A stretch of DNA of 64,000 bases from Streptomyces sp. NBC_00483 (GCF_036013745.1 NZ_CP107880.1:4278001-4342000), one strand, 5' to 3'. Counted from the stretch's first letter, positions 27,455-39,219 are shown. Made by a program: numbers and translations. The notes: generated by a model from the letters alone, not told the origin.

Positions 27455-27910
27455 ATGTTGCCTGTTGCCCGTCAAGTCGCGGCGGCCGTGGTCGCCGCGC
27501 TGTTGCTGATCGCCGGTGTCTGGGCATCGTGGGGTGCGGCGCAGCACGTGATCTTCCCGACGGGCCGTGAGCGCGGCACGATGACGGTGACCCGGTGTGC
27601 GGACGGAACGTGCACGGGCCCGTTCTCGCCGGCCTCCCCCACCGCCGTGCGGCATGCGAGCGTGACGATCGACCGCTCGATCGGGGAGAAGAAGGGCGCG
27701 CGCTTCCCCGTCGTCCTCAAGCCGGATTCGACGTCGGCGGTGCGCGCGGGTACCGCCGGATTTCTGCACGCCTGGGTGCCGCTCGGCGGCGGGCTGCTGC
27801 TCGCGGCGGTGGTGCTCGCGGGCGGGATACGCAACCGGCGCCTCACGTGGATCACGGGAGGCGCCGGAATCGCGCTGCTGACGGCGGCCTTCGTCGCTGT
27901 CAGCTTCTAG
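27455..27910 (+). CDS. Uncharacterised membrane protein, three predicted helices
   Basis: A 151-aa protein not assigned to a family. An N-terminal membrane helix (about 5-30) is followed by an extracytoplasmic segment with a CADGTC motif (about 35-100), then two closely spaced C-terminal helices (about 104-124 and 131-150). The codon pattern is typical and the ATG at 27455 has GGATCC-type upstream sequence rather than a strong ribosome binding site. It converges with ppc, stops 23 bp apart. It could be a small envelope protein; no function is visible. Confidence 0.65.
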   Translation: MLPVARQVAAAVVAALLLIAGVWASWGAAQHVIFPTGRERGTMTVTRCADGTCTGPFSPASPTAVRHASVTIDRSIGEKKGARFPVVLKPDSTSAVRAGTAGFLHAWVPLGGGLLLAAVVLAGGIRNRRLTWITGGAGIALLTAAFVAVSF

Positions 27911-27933
27911 TCGCTTCTTGAACGGCCCCAGGG

Positions 27934-30672
<2,739 letters not shown>

Positions 30673-30966
30673 AGGTGCGGCTCCTTGCAATGGTGAAGCA
30701 GGTGGTGAAGCACGTCGGGAGGAAGGATCCCCGGATCCGGGTACTAGACCCGGGGTGGAGATTCAGAGCGGACCGCGCTGTCCGACCGATTCCAAGGATA
30801 TGTGCCACCGCCGACGGCGAGGCTCGGAGCCTCTTGCCGCCCGGCTGCACGCTTACGTACTTACGGTGCCGTAGGTTACGGAACCGTAGGCAAGCTGTCC
30901 GCGGATCCCCGTGGATCTCCTGACCCGTCTCAGCCCGTCTCAACCCTCGACTTACAGGGGACTCCC
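30673..30966. promoter_or_regulatory. ppc/desaturase divergent region with paired palindromic operators
   Basis: No gene is seen. TACGG-TG-CCGTA (30862-30873) and TACGG-AA-CCGTA (30877-30888) are 12-bp palindromes repeated with a 15-bp period, preceded by a shorter TACGTA palindrome (30854-30859). They lie about 80-105 bp before the desaturase start. They are good candidates for the binding site of the TetR-type regulator encoded just downstream of the desaturase. Confidence 0.6.
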
Positions 30967-31956
30967 ATGGCCACCAGTACCGATGTGATCGAAGAAGCTC
31001 CCGGTCCGGCGTCAGAACCCCCCGCCACCTCGTCCTCCGCGACACTCGGCGGCGAAAAGAAGCGCTCCGTGGAACAGATCACACTGCTCCTGTTCATCGT
31101 CCTCCCGTTCCTCGCCGTGCTCGCGGCGGTGCCGCTGGCCTGGGGCTGGGGGGTGAGCTGGCTCGATCTCGGCCTGCTCGTCGCGTTCTACTTCATCGGC
31201 TGCCACGGCATCACGATCGGCTTCCACCGATACTTCACGCACGGCTCCTTCAAGGCGAAGCGCCCGCTGCGGATCGCGCTGGCGGTCATGGGCTCGCTCG
31301 CGGTGGAGGGCCCGGTCGTGCGCTGGGTCGCCGACCACCGCAAGCACCACAAGTTCTCCGACGCCGAGGGCGACCCGCACTCGCCGTGGCGGTACGGGGA
31401 GACGGTCCCCGCCCTCCTGAAGGGCCTGTGGTGGGCGCACATGGCCTGGATGTTCGACGAGGAGCAGACCTCGCAGGAGAAGTACGCGCCGGACCTGATC
31501 AAGGACCCGGCGATCCGCGCGATCTCCCGCCAGTTCATCTTCTGGACGATGCTGTCGCTGTTCCTGCCCGCCCTGATCGGCGGTCTGGTGACGATGTCGT
31601 GGTGGGGCGCGTTCACGGCGTTCTTCTGGGGCTCGCTCGTCCGCGTTGCGCTCCTTCACCACGTGACGTGGTCGATCAACTCGATCTGCCACGCCGTCGG
31701 CAAGCGCCCCTTCAAGTCCCGCGACAAGTCGGGCAACGTGTGGTGGCTGGCCGTCCTGTCCTGCGGCGAGTCCTGGCACAACCTGCACCACGCGGACCCG
31801 ACGTCGGCGCGGCACGGGGTGGAGCGCGGCCAGATCGACTCCTCGGCCCGCCTCATCCGCTGGTTCGAGCAGCTGGGCTGGGCGCACGACGTGCGCTGGC
31901 CGTCGAAGGACCGCATCGCCTCACGCCGCAAGGAGAAGGTCGCCGATGCCGCGTGA
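30967..31956 (+). CDS. Membrane fatty acid desaturase (delta-9 type)
   Basis: Di-iron membrane desaturase (329 aa) introducing a double bond into acyl chains to adjust membrane fluidity. The three histidine boxes are complete: FHRYFTH, DHRKHHKFSD and SWHNLHHADPT. Four membrane helices in two pairs are visible (about 38-75 and 190-220 regions). ATG 30967 follows AGGGGACT. The frame is open from 30802, but the earlier part is the operator-containing upstream region. A TetR gene starts 23 bp downstream, a common regulator-desaturase pairing. Oxygen and a ferredoxin or cytochrome electron donor are required by the family; no donor gene is adjacent. Confidence 0.93.
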   Translation: MATSTDVIEEAPGPASEPPATSSSATLGGEKKRSVEQITLLLFIVLPFLAVLAAVPLAWGWGVSWLDLGLLVAFYFIGCHGITIGFHRYFTHGSFKAKRPLRIALAVMGSLAVEGPVVRWVADHRKHHKFSDAEGDPHSPWRYGETVPALLKGLWWAHMAWMFDEEQTSQEKYAPDLIKDPAIRAISRQFIFWTMLSLFLPALIGGLVTMSWWGAFTAFFWGSLVRVALLHHVTWSINSICHAVGKRPFKSRDKSGNVWWLAVLSCGESWHNLHHADPTSARHGVERGQIDSSARLIRWFEQLGWAHDVRWPSKDRIASRRKEKVADAA

Positions 31957-31979
31957 GCGCGGCACGGCATGATGGGGAC

Positions 31980-32669
31980 GTGGAGACCGACTCAAGCACC
32001 CCTGGCAACGCGAGCAGCGACCGGCCCGAGCGGCCGGAGAAGGCTCGGCGCACGCGCAGAACGCGGATGACGGGGGCGGAGCGGCGTCAGCAGCTCCTGG
32101 AGATCGGTCGCGTCCTCTTCGCCGCGAAGGGCTTCGAGGGCACGTCGGTGGAGGAGATCGCGGCGAAGGCCGGGGTCTCCAAGCCGGTGGTGTACGAGCA
32201 CTTCGGCGGCAAGGAGGGCCTGTACGCGGTGGTCGTGGACCGCGAGATGCGCCAGCTCCTGGACATGGTCACGAGTTCACTCACGGCCGGGCATCCGCGC
32301 GAGCTGTGCGAACAGGCCGCGTTCGCGCTCCTCGACTACATCGAGGAGTACACGGACGGCTTCCGCATCCTGGTCCGCGACTCCCCCATCCCGCAGTCCA
32401 CGGGCTCCTTCGCGTCGCTGATCTCCGACATCGCGACGCAGGTCGAGGACATCCTCGGCCGCGAGTTCAAGAACCGCGGCTTCGACCCGAAGCTGGCGCC
32501 GCTGTACGCGCAGGCGCTGGTCGGGATGGTCGCGTTGACGGGGCAGTGGTGGCTGGACGCGCGCAAGCCGAAGAAGGCGGAGGTCGCTGCGCATCTGGTG
32601 AATTTGGCGTGGCATGGTCTCGATGGGCTCGAGCCGAAGCCGCGGCTCATAGGGCACAGGAAGAGTTGA
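31980..32669 (+). CDS. TetR family regulator, probably of the desaturase
   Basis: DNA-binding repressor (229 aa). A charged tail (about 1-30, ERPEKARRTRRTR) precedes the TetR helix-turn-helix (about 35-80: RRQQLLEIGRVLFAAKGFEG, SVEEIAAKAGVSKPVVYEHF). A large C-terminal ligand-binding domain has TGQWWLDARKPKK. I start at GTG 31980 with TGGGGAC upstream; an internal ATG at the MTGAERRQQ position would remove the basic tail. It sits 23 bp after the desaturase, so it is probably co-transcribed, and it likely binds the paired TACGG palindromes upstream of that gene. An acyl-CoA effector is an inference from context. Confidence 0.88.
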   Translation: METDSSTPGNASSDRPERPEKARRTRRTRMTGAERRQQLLEIGRVLFAAKGFEGTSVEEIAAKAGVSKPVVYEHFGGKEGLYAVVVDREMRQLLDMVTSSLTAGHPRELCEQAAFALLDYIEEYTDGFRILVRDSPIPQSTGSFASLISDIATQVEDILGREFKNRGFDPKLAPLYAQALVGMVALTGQWWLDARKPKKAEVAAHLVNLAWHGLDGLEPKPRLIGHRKS

Positions 32670-32692
32670 CACGCGGCAACGGCGTTGCGGTC

Positions 32693-32742
32693 GCGGGGCT
32701 CCGCCCCGGGCCCCGCTGCTCAAACGCCGCAGGGGCTGGATT
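32693..32742. repeat. Dispersed palindromic intergenic repeat copy
   Basis: A single copy of the GGGGCTCCGCCCCGG ... CTCAAACGCCG ... GGGGCTGGA element lies between the convergent TetR and glyoxalase genes. It touches the glyoxalase stop region and probably serves as a bidirectional terminator-like structure. Confidence 0.75.
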
Positions 32743-33109
32743 ATTGAGGCTCTGGCTCCAGAATCTCCAGTCGGTTTCCTACCGGATCCGAGCAATAGAA
32801 GCGCCGCCACCCCGGCAGTAGGTCGTCCCACTCGACCGCCACGCCACGCCCCGCCAGCCGTCGCGCGTACGACTCGATGTCGCGGACCAGGAGGCCCGGG
32901 TGGGCCTTCTTGGCCGGGTGGAAGTCCCGGTCGATGCCCAGGTGGAGTTCCGCGGCCCCGGCCCGGAACCAGCAGCCGCCCCGCGCCGCGAGCGCCGGTG
33001 GCTTGGGGAGTTCGGTCATGCCGAGGTCGTCTACGTAGAAGGACCGCAGGACCTCCTCGCTGCCCGGCGGCGCCGCGAGCTGTACGTGGTCCACCCCGAC
33101 GAGCGTCAT
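32741..33109 (-). CDS. Glyoxalase/bleomycin-resistance (VOC) family protein
   Basis: A 122-aa single VOC domain: VDHVQLAAPPGSEEVLRSFY at the N-terminus (metal-ligand His in VDHVQLA), LHLGIDRDF in the middle (second His/Asp region) and FYCSDPVGNRLEILEPEP at the end (Glu ligand in RLEIL). The ATG at 33109 overlaps the stop of the methyltransferase gene (ATGA at 33106-33109), so they are coupled. Family members are dioxygenases, isomerases or binding proteins. The substrate cannot be read from sequence. Confidence 0.85.
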   Translation of the reverse strand: MTLVGVDHVQLAAPPGSEEVLRSFYVDDLGMTELPKPPALAARGGCWFRAGAAELHLGIDRDFHPAKKAHPGLLVRDIESYARRLAGRGVAVEWDDLLPGWRRFYCSDPVGNRLEILEPEPQ

Positions 33110-33900
33110 GAGCGCCTCGCCACCACGAAGATCCGCCGGAACGGCAGCACCGTGCCGTGCTCCGTCGCCGGGTACGCCTCGCGGAGCAGATCCCGGTACT
33201 CGGCGACGAAGGCGTCGCGCGCCTCCGGGTCGTCCGCGAGCGCGGTCAGGACCGGGCGCAGGCCCGTGCCCTTGACCCAGTCCAGGACCGGATCCGCGCC
33301 CGCCAGCAGGTGCATGTACGTCGTCTCCCAGGCGTCGACCTCGCAGCCGAGGCCGGCGAGCCGCTCCAGGTAGGCCGCAGGCGTGAGCACCGCGTCCCCG
33401 TGGCGCAGCACCCCGGCCAACCGGCCCTTCCAGTGGGCCGATTCCGCCAGCTCCCGCATCAGGACGTGGCTGGGCGCATCGAAGTTGCCGGGCACCTGGA
33501 AGGCGAACGTTCCGCCGGGGGCCACCGCGTCGATCCACCGGGGGAAGGCCTCGGCGTGGTCCGGGACCCATTGCAGCGTCGCGTTCGACATCAGCAGGTC
33601 GTACGTCTCCGTGGGCGCCCAGTCGGCCGCGTCCGCGTAGGCGAAGTCGAGGCGGTCACTGACGTGGGCGCGGGCCTGTTCCAGCATCTGGGGCGAGTTG
33701 TCGTAGCCGGTGATGCGGGCCGTGGGCCAGCGTTCGGTGAGCAGCGTCGTGACGTTGCCGGGGCCGCAGCCGAGGTCGGCGATGCGGGCGGGCTCCCCCG
33801 GCAGGGCGGGGACGCGGGCGAGCAGGTCGACGAAGGGGCGGCCGCGGTGGTCGGCGTGCCGGAGATACTGCTGGGGGTCCCAGGTGGGTGTGGGCGTCAT
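33106..33900 (-). CDS. Class I SAM methyltransferase, trans-aconitate methyltransferase-like
   Basis: A 264-aa methyltransferase with the SAM motif IADLGCGPGNVTTLL and motif II GYDNSPQMLEQAR. The overall Tam pattern is present: WDPQQYLRHADHRGRPFVDL, SNATLQWVPDHAEAFPRW, VPGNFDAPSH and WETTYMHLL. Tam methylates the spontaneously formed inhibitor trans-aconitate. ATG 33900 (MTPTPTWDP) is chosen from family alignment; ATG 33921 (MRKTLDDM) is an alternative that would lie next to the predicted operator. It overlaps the VOC gene by ATGA and is divergent from a MarR gene, which probably controls both. Confidence 0.85.
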   Translation of the reverse strand: MTPTPTWDPQQYLRHADHRGRPFVDLLARVPALPGEPARIADLGCGPGNVTTLLTERWPTARITGYDNSPQMLEQARAHVSDRLDFAYADAADWAPTETYDLLMSNATLQWVPDHAEAFPRWIDAVAPGGTFAFQVPGNFDAPSHVLMRELAESAHWKGRLAGVLRHGDAVLTPAAYLERLAGLGCEVDAWETTYMHLLAGADPVLDWVKGTGLRPVLTALADDPEARDAFVAEYRDLLREAYPATEHGTVLPFRRIFVVARRS

Positions 33901-33922
33901 GTCGTCAAGCGTCTTCCGCATG

Positions 33923-33981
33923 TATCTCGATGTCAAGATAGTCGACCTCAAGAGACTTCATGTCGACACACCCCCTACACT
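33923..33981. promoter_or_regulatory. MarR-type operator and possible leaderless promoter
   Basis: TATCTCGA-TG-TCAAGATA (33923-33940) is an 18-bp palindrome with one mismatch, of the type bound by MarR/OhrR-class proteins. It sits between the methyltransferase and MarR genes. A -10-like TACACT at 33976-33981 is only 7 bp before the MarR ATG, so the MarR transcript may be leaderless. Confidence 0.5.
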
Positions 33982-33988
33982 GATCGTC

Positions 33989-34486
33989 ATGGAGGACGAG
34001 GTCGACCGTCTGGTCTCAGCGTGGCGCCGAGAGCGCCCCGACCTCGACGTGGAGCCCCTTGAGGTGCTCAGTCGGGTCAGCAGGCTCGCGCGCCATCTCG
34101 ACAGGGCCCGCCGCCTGGCCTTCTCCGAGCACAACCTGGAGCCGTGGGAGTTCGACGTCCTGACGGCGCTGCGCCGCGCGGGCACGCCGTATCAGCTCTC
34201 TCCCGGCCAGTTGCTCACGCAGACGCTGGTGACGTCCGGCACGATGACCAACCGTATCGACCGGCTCGCCAAGAAGGGCCTCGTCGAGCGACTGCCGGAC
34301 CCCAGTGACCGCCGCGGCGTCCTGGTCCGGCTCACGGACGAGGGCCGCGACCGTGCCGACCAGGCCCTGGCCGGGCTGCTCGACCAGGAGCGGGCGATCC
34401 TGGCGGAGCTTTCGCGTACGCAGCGGGGTGAACTGGCGGGTCTACTCCGCCAGTTGACCGCGCCGTTCGACAACATCCCGGGCTGA
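33989..34486 (+). CDS. MarR family transcriptional regulator
   Basis: A 165-aa winged-helix regulator. A dimerisation helix (LEVLSRVSRLARHLDRARRL), then the DNA-binding domain (about 55-120) with LLTQTLVTSGTMTNRIDRLA as recognition helix region and the wing sequence VERLPDPSDRRGVLVRLTDEG. No ribosome binding site is visible before ATG 33989. A leaderless start fits the nearby -10-like sequence. It is divergent from the methyltransferase-VOC operon with a palindromic operator between, so autoregulation and control of that operon are likely. Confidence 0.9.
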   Translation: MEDEVDRLVSAWRRERPDLDVEPLEVLSRVSRLARHLDRARRLAFSEHNLEPWEFDVLTALRRAGTPYQLSPGQLLTQTLVTSGTMTNRIDRLAKKGLVERLPDPSDRRGVLVRLTDEGRDRADQALAGLLDQERAILAELSRTQRGELAGLLRQLTAPFDNIPG

Positions 34487-34504
34487 CGCCCAAGACGTAA
34501 GGCC

Positions 34505-35254
34505 TCAGCTGGCCGCCTCCAGGTCCGCCGGGCCCACGCCCGCCCTGCGGGCCAGTGCGACCGCCGCGAGGGTCGAGTGCACCCCGAGCTTGCCCAGTAC
34601 GTTCTGCATGTGTGTCCGCACCGTGTGCGGCGACAGGAACAGCCGCTCCGCCACCGCCTTGCGGCCGAGACCGGCCACCATGCAGCGCAGCACCTCGCGC
34701 TCCCGCGGCGTCAGGGACTCGACGAGCCGCTCGGACTCGGTGCGGTGCTTGCGCGCCGCGGTCAACTCCCGCAGTACGCCCGTGAGCAGCGCCGGCGGCA
34801 GATGTGTCTCCTCGCGCAGCACGCCCCGTATGACGGTCAGCAGGCGCGACAGGGAACAGTCCTTGGCGACCCAGCCGGACGCCCCCGCCTGGAGCGCGAG
34901 CGCCGCACGGCGCGGATCGTCCCGCTCGGCGAGCACCACCGTGCGAACGGCGGGCTGGCCCGAACGGACGCCCGCCACCAGGGAGATGCCGTCGACGAGG
35001 CCGTCCTGCGAGGCGCTGTCGGGTACCGCCGTCGGCGCGCGCATGCCCTGGAACGATGCCGCGCCCAGGTCCGCGTCGATAAGCAGCACATCGAAGCGGC
35101 GTCCCTCCGCGACAGCCCTGTCGAGGCAGCGCAGGGCCGCGGGGCCGCTTCCCGCGGCCGACACGTCGACATCGGGCTCGGCGGCGAGCGCCGCCGCGAG
35201 CGACTCGGCGAAGATGCGATGGTCGTCGACCACCAGGACCCGGATACGAACCAC
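34505..35254 (-). CDS. NarL/FixJ-type response regulator, orphan
   Basis: A 249-aa response regulator. The receiver has acidic D10-D11, predicted phospho-acceptor D60 (VLLIDADLG) and the conserved Lys in GWVAKDCS. An unusual insertion of about 20 residues (SFQGMRAPTAVPDSASQDG) follows the phospho-site. The C-terminal LuxR helix-turn-helix is LTPREREVLRCMVAGLGRKA, then LFLSPHTVRTHMQNVLGKLG. I start at GTG 35254 with GGAAGGGGG upstream; the frame extends to 35491 without similarity. No kinase gene is adjacent. Confidence 0.9.
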   Translation of the reverse strand: MVRIRVLVVDDHRIFAESLAAALAAEPDVDVSAAGSGPAALRCLDRAVAEGRRFDVLLIDADLGAASFQGMRAPTAVPDSASQDGLVDGISLVAGVRSGQPAVRTVVLAERDDPRRAALALQAGASGWVAKDCSLSRLLTVIRGVLREETHLPPALLTGVLRELTAARKHRTESERLVESLTPREREVLRCMVAGLGRKAVAERLFLSPHTVRTHMQNVLGKLGVHSTLAAVALARRAGVGPADLEAAS

Positions 35255-35541
35255 GTGATTACCCCCTTCCCCGAGCTCCCTGAAGGAGCAGGGGATACCC
35301 CATCGCCGGGGTCGGACCAACACAGGTACGGCGCCCGGAGTACGGGTCGCCGCAACGGCACGGCCGCCGCCGTGCGCACAACCGCTACCCCCGCTCCGGG
35401 CGTCGTACCCGGCTGTCTCGCCCCCTGATCGGCACCGGCCCCCACCGGTGCTGTCCTCAGAGTAGAGGCGACGGCCCCCAGGGGAAGTCAATTCGCAGAA
35501 CTGGTTGTCGGTTGGCGGAGCAGCGACTGTCCTGCGCGTTT

Positions 35542-35997
35542 ATGGTGATGCGCATGTTTCGCATCGAGACAGAAGTCGACAAGGAGCGCACCCTTCTGCT
35601 CCGGTCGCTGCTGAGGGAGACCAATACGGCGGCGTCACCGGACCTTCGTGAGCTGCGCGGCACCCCTGCCGACCAGCATGTCCCGCTCCAGGTATGGGTG
35701 TTGGACGAGGACGGCGCACTGGCGGCGGGGCTCGACGCGTACACGTGGGCGTTCTGGCTGCACGTGGATCTGCTGTGGGTCGCCGAGCAGCACCGCGGGG
35801 CGGGGCTCGGCTCCCGGCTCCTCGCGGAGGCGGAGCGCCTCGCGCACGAGGAGCGCGAGTGCCGGGGCTCCCGTGTCGAGACCTGGGACTTTCAAGCCCC
35901 GGGCTTCTACCGGCTGCATGGATACGACGTGGTGTCCGTGATCCCGGACTACCCGCCCGGGGTCAAGGAGTTCACGTTGACGAAGCGGCTGGGGTAG
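35542..35997 (+). CDS. GNAT family N-acetyltransferase
   Basis: A protein of about 151 aa with the acetyl-CoA-binding motif A of GNAT enzymes: VDLLWVAEQHRGAGLGSRLLAEAERLA (Q/RxxGxG/A as QHRGAGLG). The C-terminal beta strand region is VETWDFQAPGFYRLHGYDVV. The start is uncertain: ATG 35542, 35548 and 35554 lie close together and none has a good ribosome binding site. Homology begins at FRIETEVDKE, so 35554 is also possible. It converges on galK with only 3 bp between stops. Substrate unknown. Confidence 0.82.
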   Translation: MVMRMFRIETEVDKERTLLLRSLLRETNTAASPDLRELRGTPADQHVPLQVWVLDEDGALAAGLDAYTWAFWLHVDLLWVAEQHRGAGLGSRLLAEAERLAHEERECRGSRVETWDFQAPGFYRLHGYDVVSVIPDYPPGVKEFTLTKRLG

Positions 35998-36000
35998 CCG

Positions 36001-37164
36001 TTACGAGATACGGCGCGCCCCTGCCGAAGGCACTGCCGGGAAGACTCGCGGCGCCGTGAAGCCGGCCTCCGCGAAGGCGTCGGTGATCGACTTCGTGACG
36101 GTGTCGGCCTCGTCCGACTCCACCAGGACGATCGCCGAGCCGCCGAAGCCGCCGCCCGTCATCCGGGCGCCGATCGCGCCGGACGTCATCGCCGTGCCGA
36201 CGACCAGGTCCAACTCCGGGCAGGAGATGCGCAGATCGTCGCGGAGCGAGACGTGGCCCTGGACGAGGATCGGGCCGATGGCGCGGACGTCGCCGGAGTC
36301 GAGCAGCTCGATGACGCGCTCGACGCGGTGGTCGTCGGTGACGATGTGGCGGACGTAGCGGACGACCTTCTCGTCGACCCCGGCCAGCTCCAACTCCGCG
36401 ACGGACCTGCCCAGTTCGGCGTACGGGACATCGCGCAGGTGACTCACGCCGAGGACGCGCGCGCCCTCCTCGCAGCCCGCGCGGCGCTCCGCGTACGCGC
36501 CGTCGCCCAGCTCGTGCTTGACGCGGGTGTCGACGACGAGCAGCTGGAGGCCGTGGGCCGCCAGGTCGAAGGGGACCTGGCGGATGGACAGGTCGCGGCA
36601 GTCGAGGTGCAGCGCGTGCCCCTCGGTGGCGCACGACGAGGCCATCTGGTCCATGACGCCGCACGGCACACCGACGAAGGCGTTCTCGGCGCGCTGCGCC
36701 AGCACCGCCAACTCGGCGCCCGTGAGCCCTAGTTCGTACAGGTCGTTCATCGCGTACGCCGTGACCACCTCGAGCGCGGCCGACGACGAGAGGCCCGCGC
36801 CGGTCGGGACCGTGGAGGCGAGGTGGATGTCCGCGCCGGTGAGCGCGTGGCCCGCCTCGCGCAGCGCCCAGACGACGCCCGCCGGGTACGCGGCCCAGCC
36901 GCCCTGGCCGTACTTCGACAGCGGGGCCAGGTCGTCGACGCGCAGTTCCACGACCGGGGCATCAATGTCGGCGGAGTGCAGGCGCAGCACGCCGTCCTCG
37001 CGCCGGGCCGCCGCGGCGACCGCGGTGTGCGGCAGCGCGAGCGGCATGACGAAGCCCTCGTTGAAGTCGGTGTACTCGCCGATGAGGTTGACGCGGCCGG
37101 GGGCCGCCCACACTCCGGCGGGCTCGTACCCGTACAGGTCCTTGAACTGCGCGTCGACGGACAT
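36001..37164 (-). CDS. galK: Galactokinase
   Basis: Phosphorylates galactose to galactose 1-phosphate, first step of the Leloir pathway (387 aa). GHMP-kinase motifs: the galactokinase signature GRVNLIGEYTDFNEGFVMP, motif 2 VPTGAGLSSSAALEV and C-terminal motif 3 GARMTGGGFGGSAIVLV. The catalytic Asp lies in CGVMDQMAS. I start at ATG 37164 (MSVDAQFKDLYG). The frame continues upstream through galE on an alternate frame. It is the last gene of galT-galE-galK, 19 bp after galE. Confidence 0.97.
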   Translation of the reverse strand: MSVDAQFKDLYGYEPAGVWAAPGRVNLIGEYTDFNEGFVMPLALPHTAVAAAARREDGVLRLHSADIDAPVVELRVDDLAPLSKYGQGGWAAYPAGVVWALREAGHALTGADIHLASTVPTGAGLSSSAALEVVTAYAMNDLYELGLTGAELAVLAQRAENAFVGVPCGVMDQMASSCATEGHALHLDCRDLSIRQVPFDLAAHGLQLLVVDTRVKHELGDGAYAERRAGCEEGARVLGVSHLRDVPYAELGRSVAELELAGVDEKVVRYVRHIVTDDHRVERVIELLDSGDVRAIGPILVQGHVSLRDDLRISCPELDLVVGTAMTSGAIGARMTGGGFGGSAIVLVESDEADTVTKSITDAFAEAGFTAPRVFPAVPSAGARRIS

Positions 37165-37183
37165 GAGTTGAAGCCCCTGATTC

Positions 37184-38155
37184 CTACTGGCGGGCCTGGG
37201 CGAAGGCCCAGGCGTCGGCGACGATGCCCGCGAGGTCCGCGCGGGACGGGTTCCAGCCGAGGCGCTCGCGCGCGGTGTCGGCGGAGGCGACCAGGACGGC
37301 CGGGTCGCCGCCGCGGCGCGGGGCGACGACCTCGGGGATCGGGTGCCCGGTGACCTGGCGGACGGTCTCGATGACCTCGCGGACGGAGAAGCCGTTGCCG
37401 TTGCCGAGGTTGCAGATGAGGTGCTCGCCGGGCTGCGCGGCGTCGACGGCGAGCAGGTGCGCCTCCGCGAGGTCCGCGACGTGGATGTAGTCGCGGATGC
37501 AGGTGCCGTCGGGCGTCGGGTAGTCGTCGCCGAAGACGTTGATCGCCTCGCGGCCGCCCTGCGCGACCTGGAGGACGAGCGGGATGAGGTGCGACTCGGG
37601 GTCGTGCCGCTCACCGCAACTGCCGTACGCGCCCGCAACGTTGAAGTACCGAAGGGACACTGCAGCCAGTCCGTGCGCGGCCGCCTCGCCCGTGATCATG
37701 TGATCGACCGCGAGCTTCGAGGCGCCGTACGGGGAAGTGGGCGCGGTCGGGTCGGTCTCGGTGATCGGGGTGTTCACCGGCTCGCCGTACGTGGCCGCGG
37801 TCGAGGAGAAGACGAGCTTGCGGACGCTCGCCGCGCGCATCGCGGCGAGCAGCTCCATCGTGCCGCCGACGTTGTTGGCCCAGTACTTCTCGGGCTTCAC
37901 GACGGACTCGCCGACCTGCGAGAACGCGGCGAAGTGCAGCACGGCGTCGTAGGAGGAGTCGAGCCACTTGGCGGCGTCGCGGATGTCGCCCTCGATGAAG
38001 GTGGCGCCCGCGGGGACGCCCTCGCGGAAGCCGGTGGAGAGGTTGTCGAGGACGGTGACCTCGTGACCCGCCTCGATCAGGTGCTGCGCGACGACGCTGC
38101 CGACGTAGCCCGCACCGCCAGTGACCAGGTACTTCTTGGAATCGGCCTTACCCAT
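37184..38155 (-). CDS. galE: UDP-glucose 4-epimerase
   Basis: Interconverts UDP-galactose and UDP-glucose (323 aa). It is an extended SDR enzyme with the NAD-binding [14 protein letters not shown], catalytic YGASK (in [14 protein letters not shown]) and the Ser/Thr of SSTAATYGE. Its ATG overlaps the galT stop (TAATG at 38155-38157). In Streptomyces a second promoter inside the operon keeps galE expressed without galactose (recalled from S. lividans); I could not pinpoint it here. Confidence 0.97.
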   Translation of the reverse strand: MGKADSKKYLVTGGAGYVGSVVAQHLIEAGHEVTVLDNLSTGFREGVPAGATFIEGDIRDAAKWLDSSYDAVLHFAAFSQVGESVVKPEKYWANNVGGTMELLAAMRAASVRKLVFSSTAATYGEPVNTPITETDPTAPTSPYGASKLAVDHMITGEAAAHGLAAVSLRYFNVAGAYGSCGERHDPESHLIPLVLQVAQGGREAINVFGDDYPTPDGTCIRDYIHVADLAEAHLLAVDAAQPGEHLICNLGNGNGFSVREVIETVRQVTGHPIPEVVAPRRGGDPAVLVASADTARERLGWNPSRADLAGIVADAWAFAQARQ

Positions 38156-39219
38156 TACTCGCTCGCTACCTCTCGCAGTCGCTCGGCCGCGGTCTCCGGC
38201 GGCACATCGTTGATGAACACGCTCATGCCGGACTCGGAACCCGCGAGAAACTTCAGCTTGCCGGAAGTGCGTCGGACGGTGAAGAGCTCGAGGTGCAGCG
38301 CGAAATCATCGCGGTTGACGCCCTCGAACTCGTCCAGCGAGCCGAACGGGGCCTGGTGCCAGGCCGCGATGTACGGCGTCGCCGGCTGGTCAGCGCCGAA
38401 GATCCGGTCGAAGCGCCTCAAGAGTTCCAGATAAATCTTGGGGAACTCTGTGCGTGCGTCGTCGTCGAGCGCGAGCAGGTCCGGGACCTGGCGCTTGGGG
38501 TAGAGGTGCACCTCGTACGGCCAGTGGGCGGCGTAGGGCACGAAGGCCACCCAGTGCTCGCCGTCGAGGACGATCCGCGAGCCGTCCTCCACCTCCTTCT
38601 CCACCACGTCGGCGAAGAGGTTGCGGCCCCCGGTCTGCTCCTTGTGCTCGGCGGCGGAGCGCAGCATCAGGGCCGTGCGCGGGGTGGTGAAGGGGTAGGC
38701 GTAGATCTGGCCGTGCGGGTGGCCGAGGGTGACGCCGATCTCGGCGCCGCGGTTCTCGAAGCAGAAGACCTGCTCGACGGAGTCGAGGTGGGAGAGCTCG
38801 GCGGTGCGGTCGGTCCACGCGTCGAGGACGAGTCCCGCCTGCTCCTCGGTGAGGTCGGCGAAGGACTTGTCGTGGTCGGACGTGAAGCACACGACCTCGC
38901 AGCGGCCCGCGTCCCCCGCGAGCGAGGGGAAGCGGTTCTCGAAGACCACCACGTCGTACGAGGAGTCGGGGATCTCGCTCAGCCGCTCGCCCTCGGAGGG
39001 GCACAGCGGGCACTCGTCGGCCGGCGGGTGGTACGTGCGGCCCTGGCGGTGCGAGGCGATCGCCACGGAGTCGCCGAGCAGTGGGTCGCGGCGCACCTCG
39101 GAGGTGGTGACGGTGGGGTCGAGGGGGCGGCGGTCGGCCGCGTCCCGGACGACGTCGTCGCGCGAGTCGTAATAGATGAGCTCACGACCGTCGGCGAGCC
39201 GGGTCGACGTCTTCTTCAC
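38155..39219 (-). CDS. galT: Galactose-1-phosphate uridylyltransferase
   Basis: Transfers UMP from UDP-glucose to galactose 1-phosphate (354 aa). The zinc-site and HIT-like features are visible: [10 protein letters not shown], the active site [11 protein letters not shown] and [13 protein letters not shown]. The GTG start at 39219 follows GAGGAG. It is the first gene of the gal operon, divergent from an SSS symporter, with 10-bp-phased repeats in the intervening region. Confidence 0.97.
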   Translation of the reverse strand: MKKTSTRLADGRELIYYDSRDDVVRDAADRRPLDPTVTTSEVRRDPLLGDSVAIASHRQGRTYHPPADECPLCPSEGERLSEIPDSSYDVVVFENRFPSLAGDAGRCEVVCFTSDHDKSFADLTEEQAGLVLDAWTDRTAELSHLDSVEQVFCFENRGAEIGVTLGHPHGQIYAYPFTTPRTALMLRSAAEHKEQTGGRNLFADVVEKEVEDGSRIVLDGEHWVAFVPYAAHWPYEVHLYPKRQVPDLLALDDDARTEFPKIYLELLRRFDRIFGADQPATPYIAAWHQAPFGSLDEFEGVNRDDFALHLELFTVRRTSGKLKFLAGSESGMSVFINDVPPETAAERLREVASE

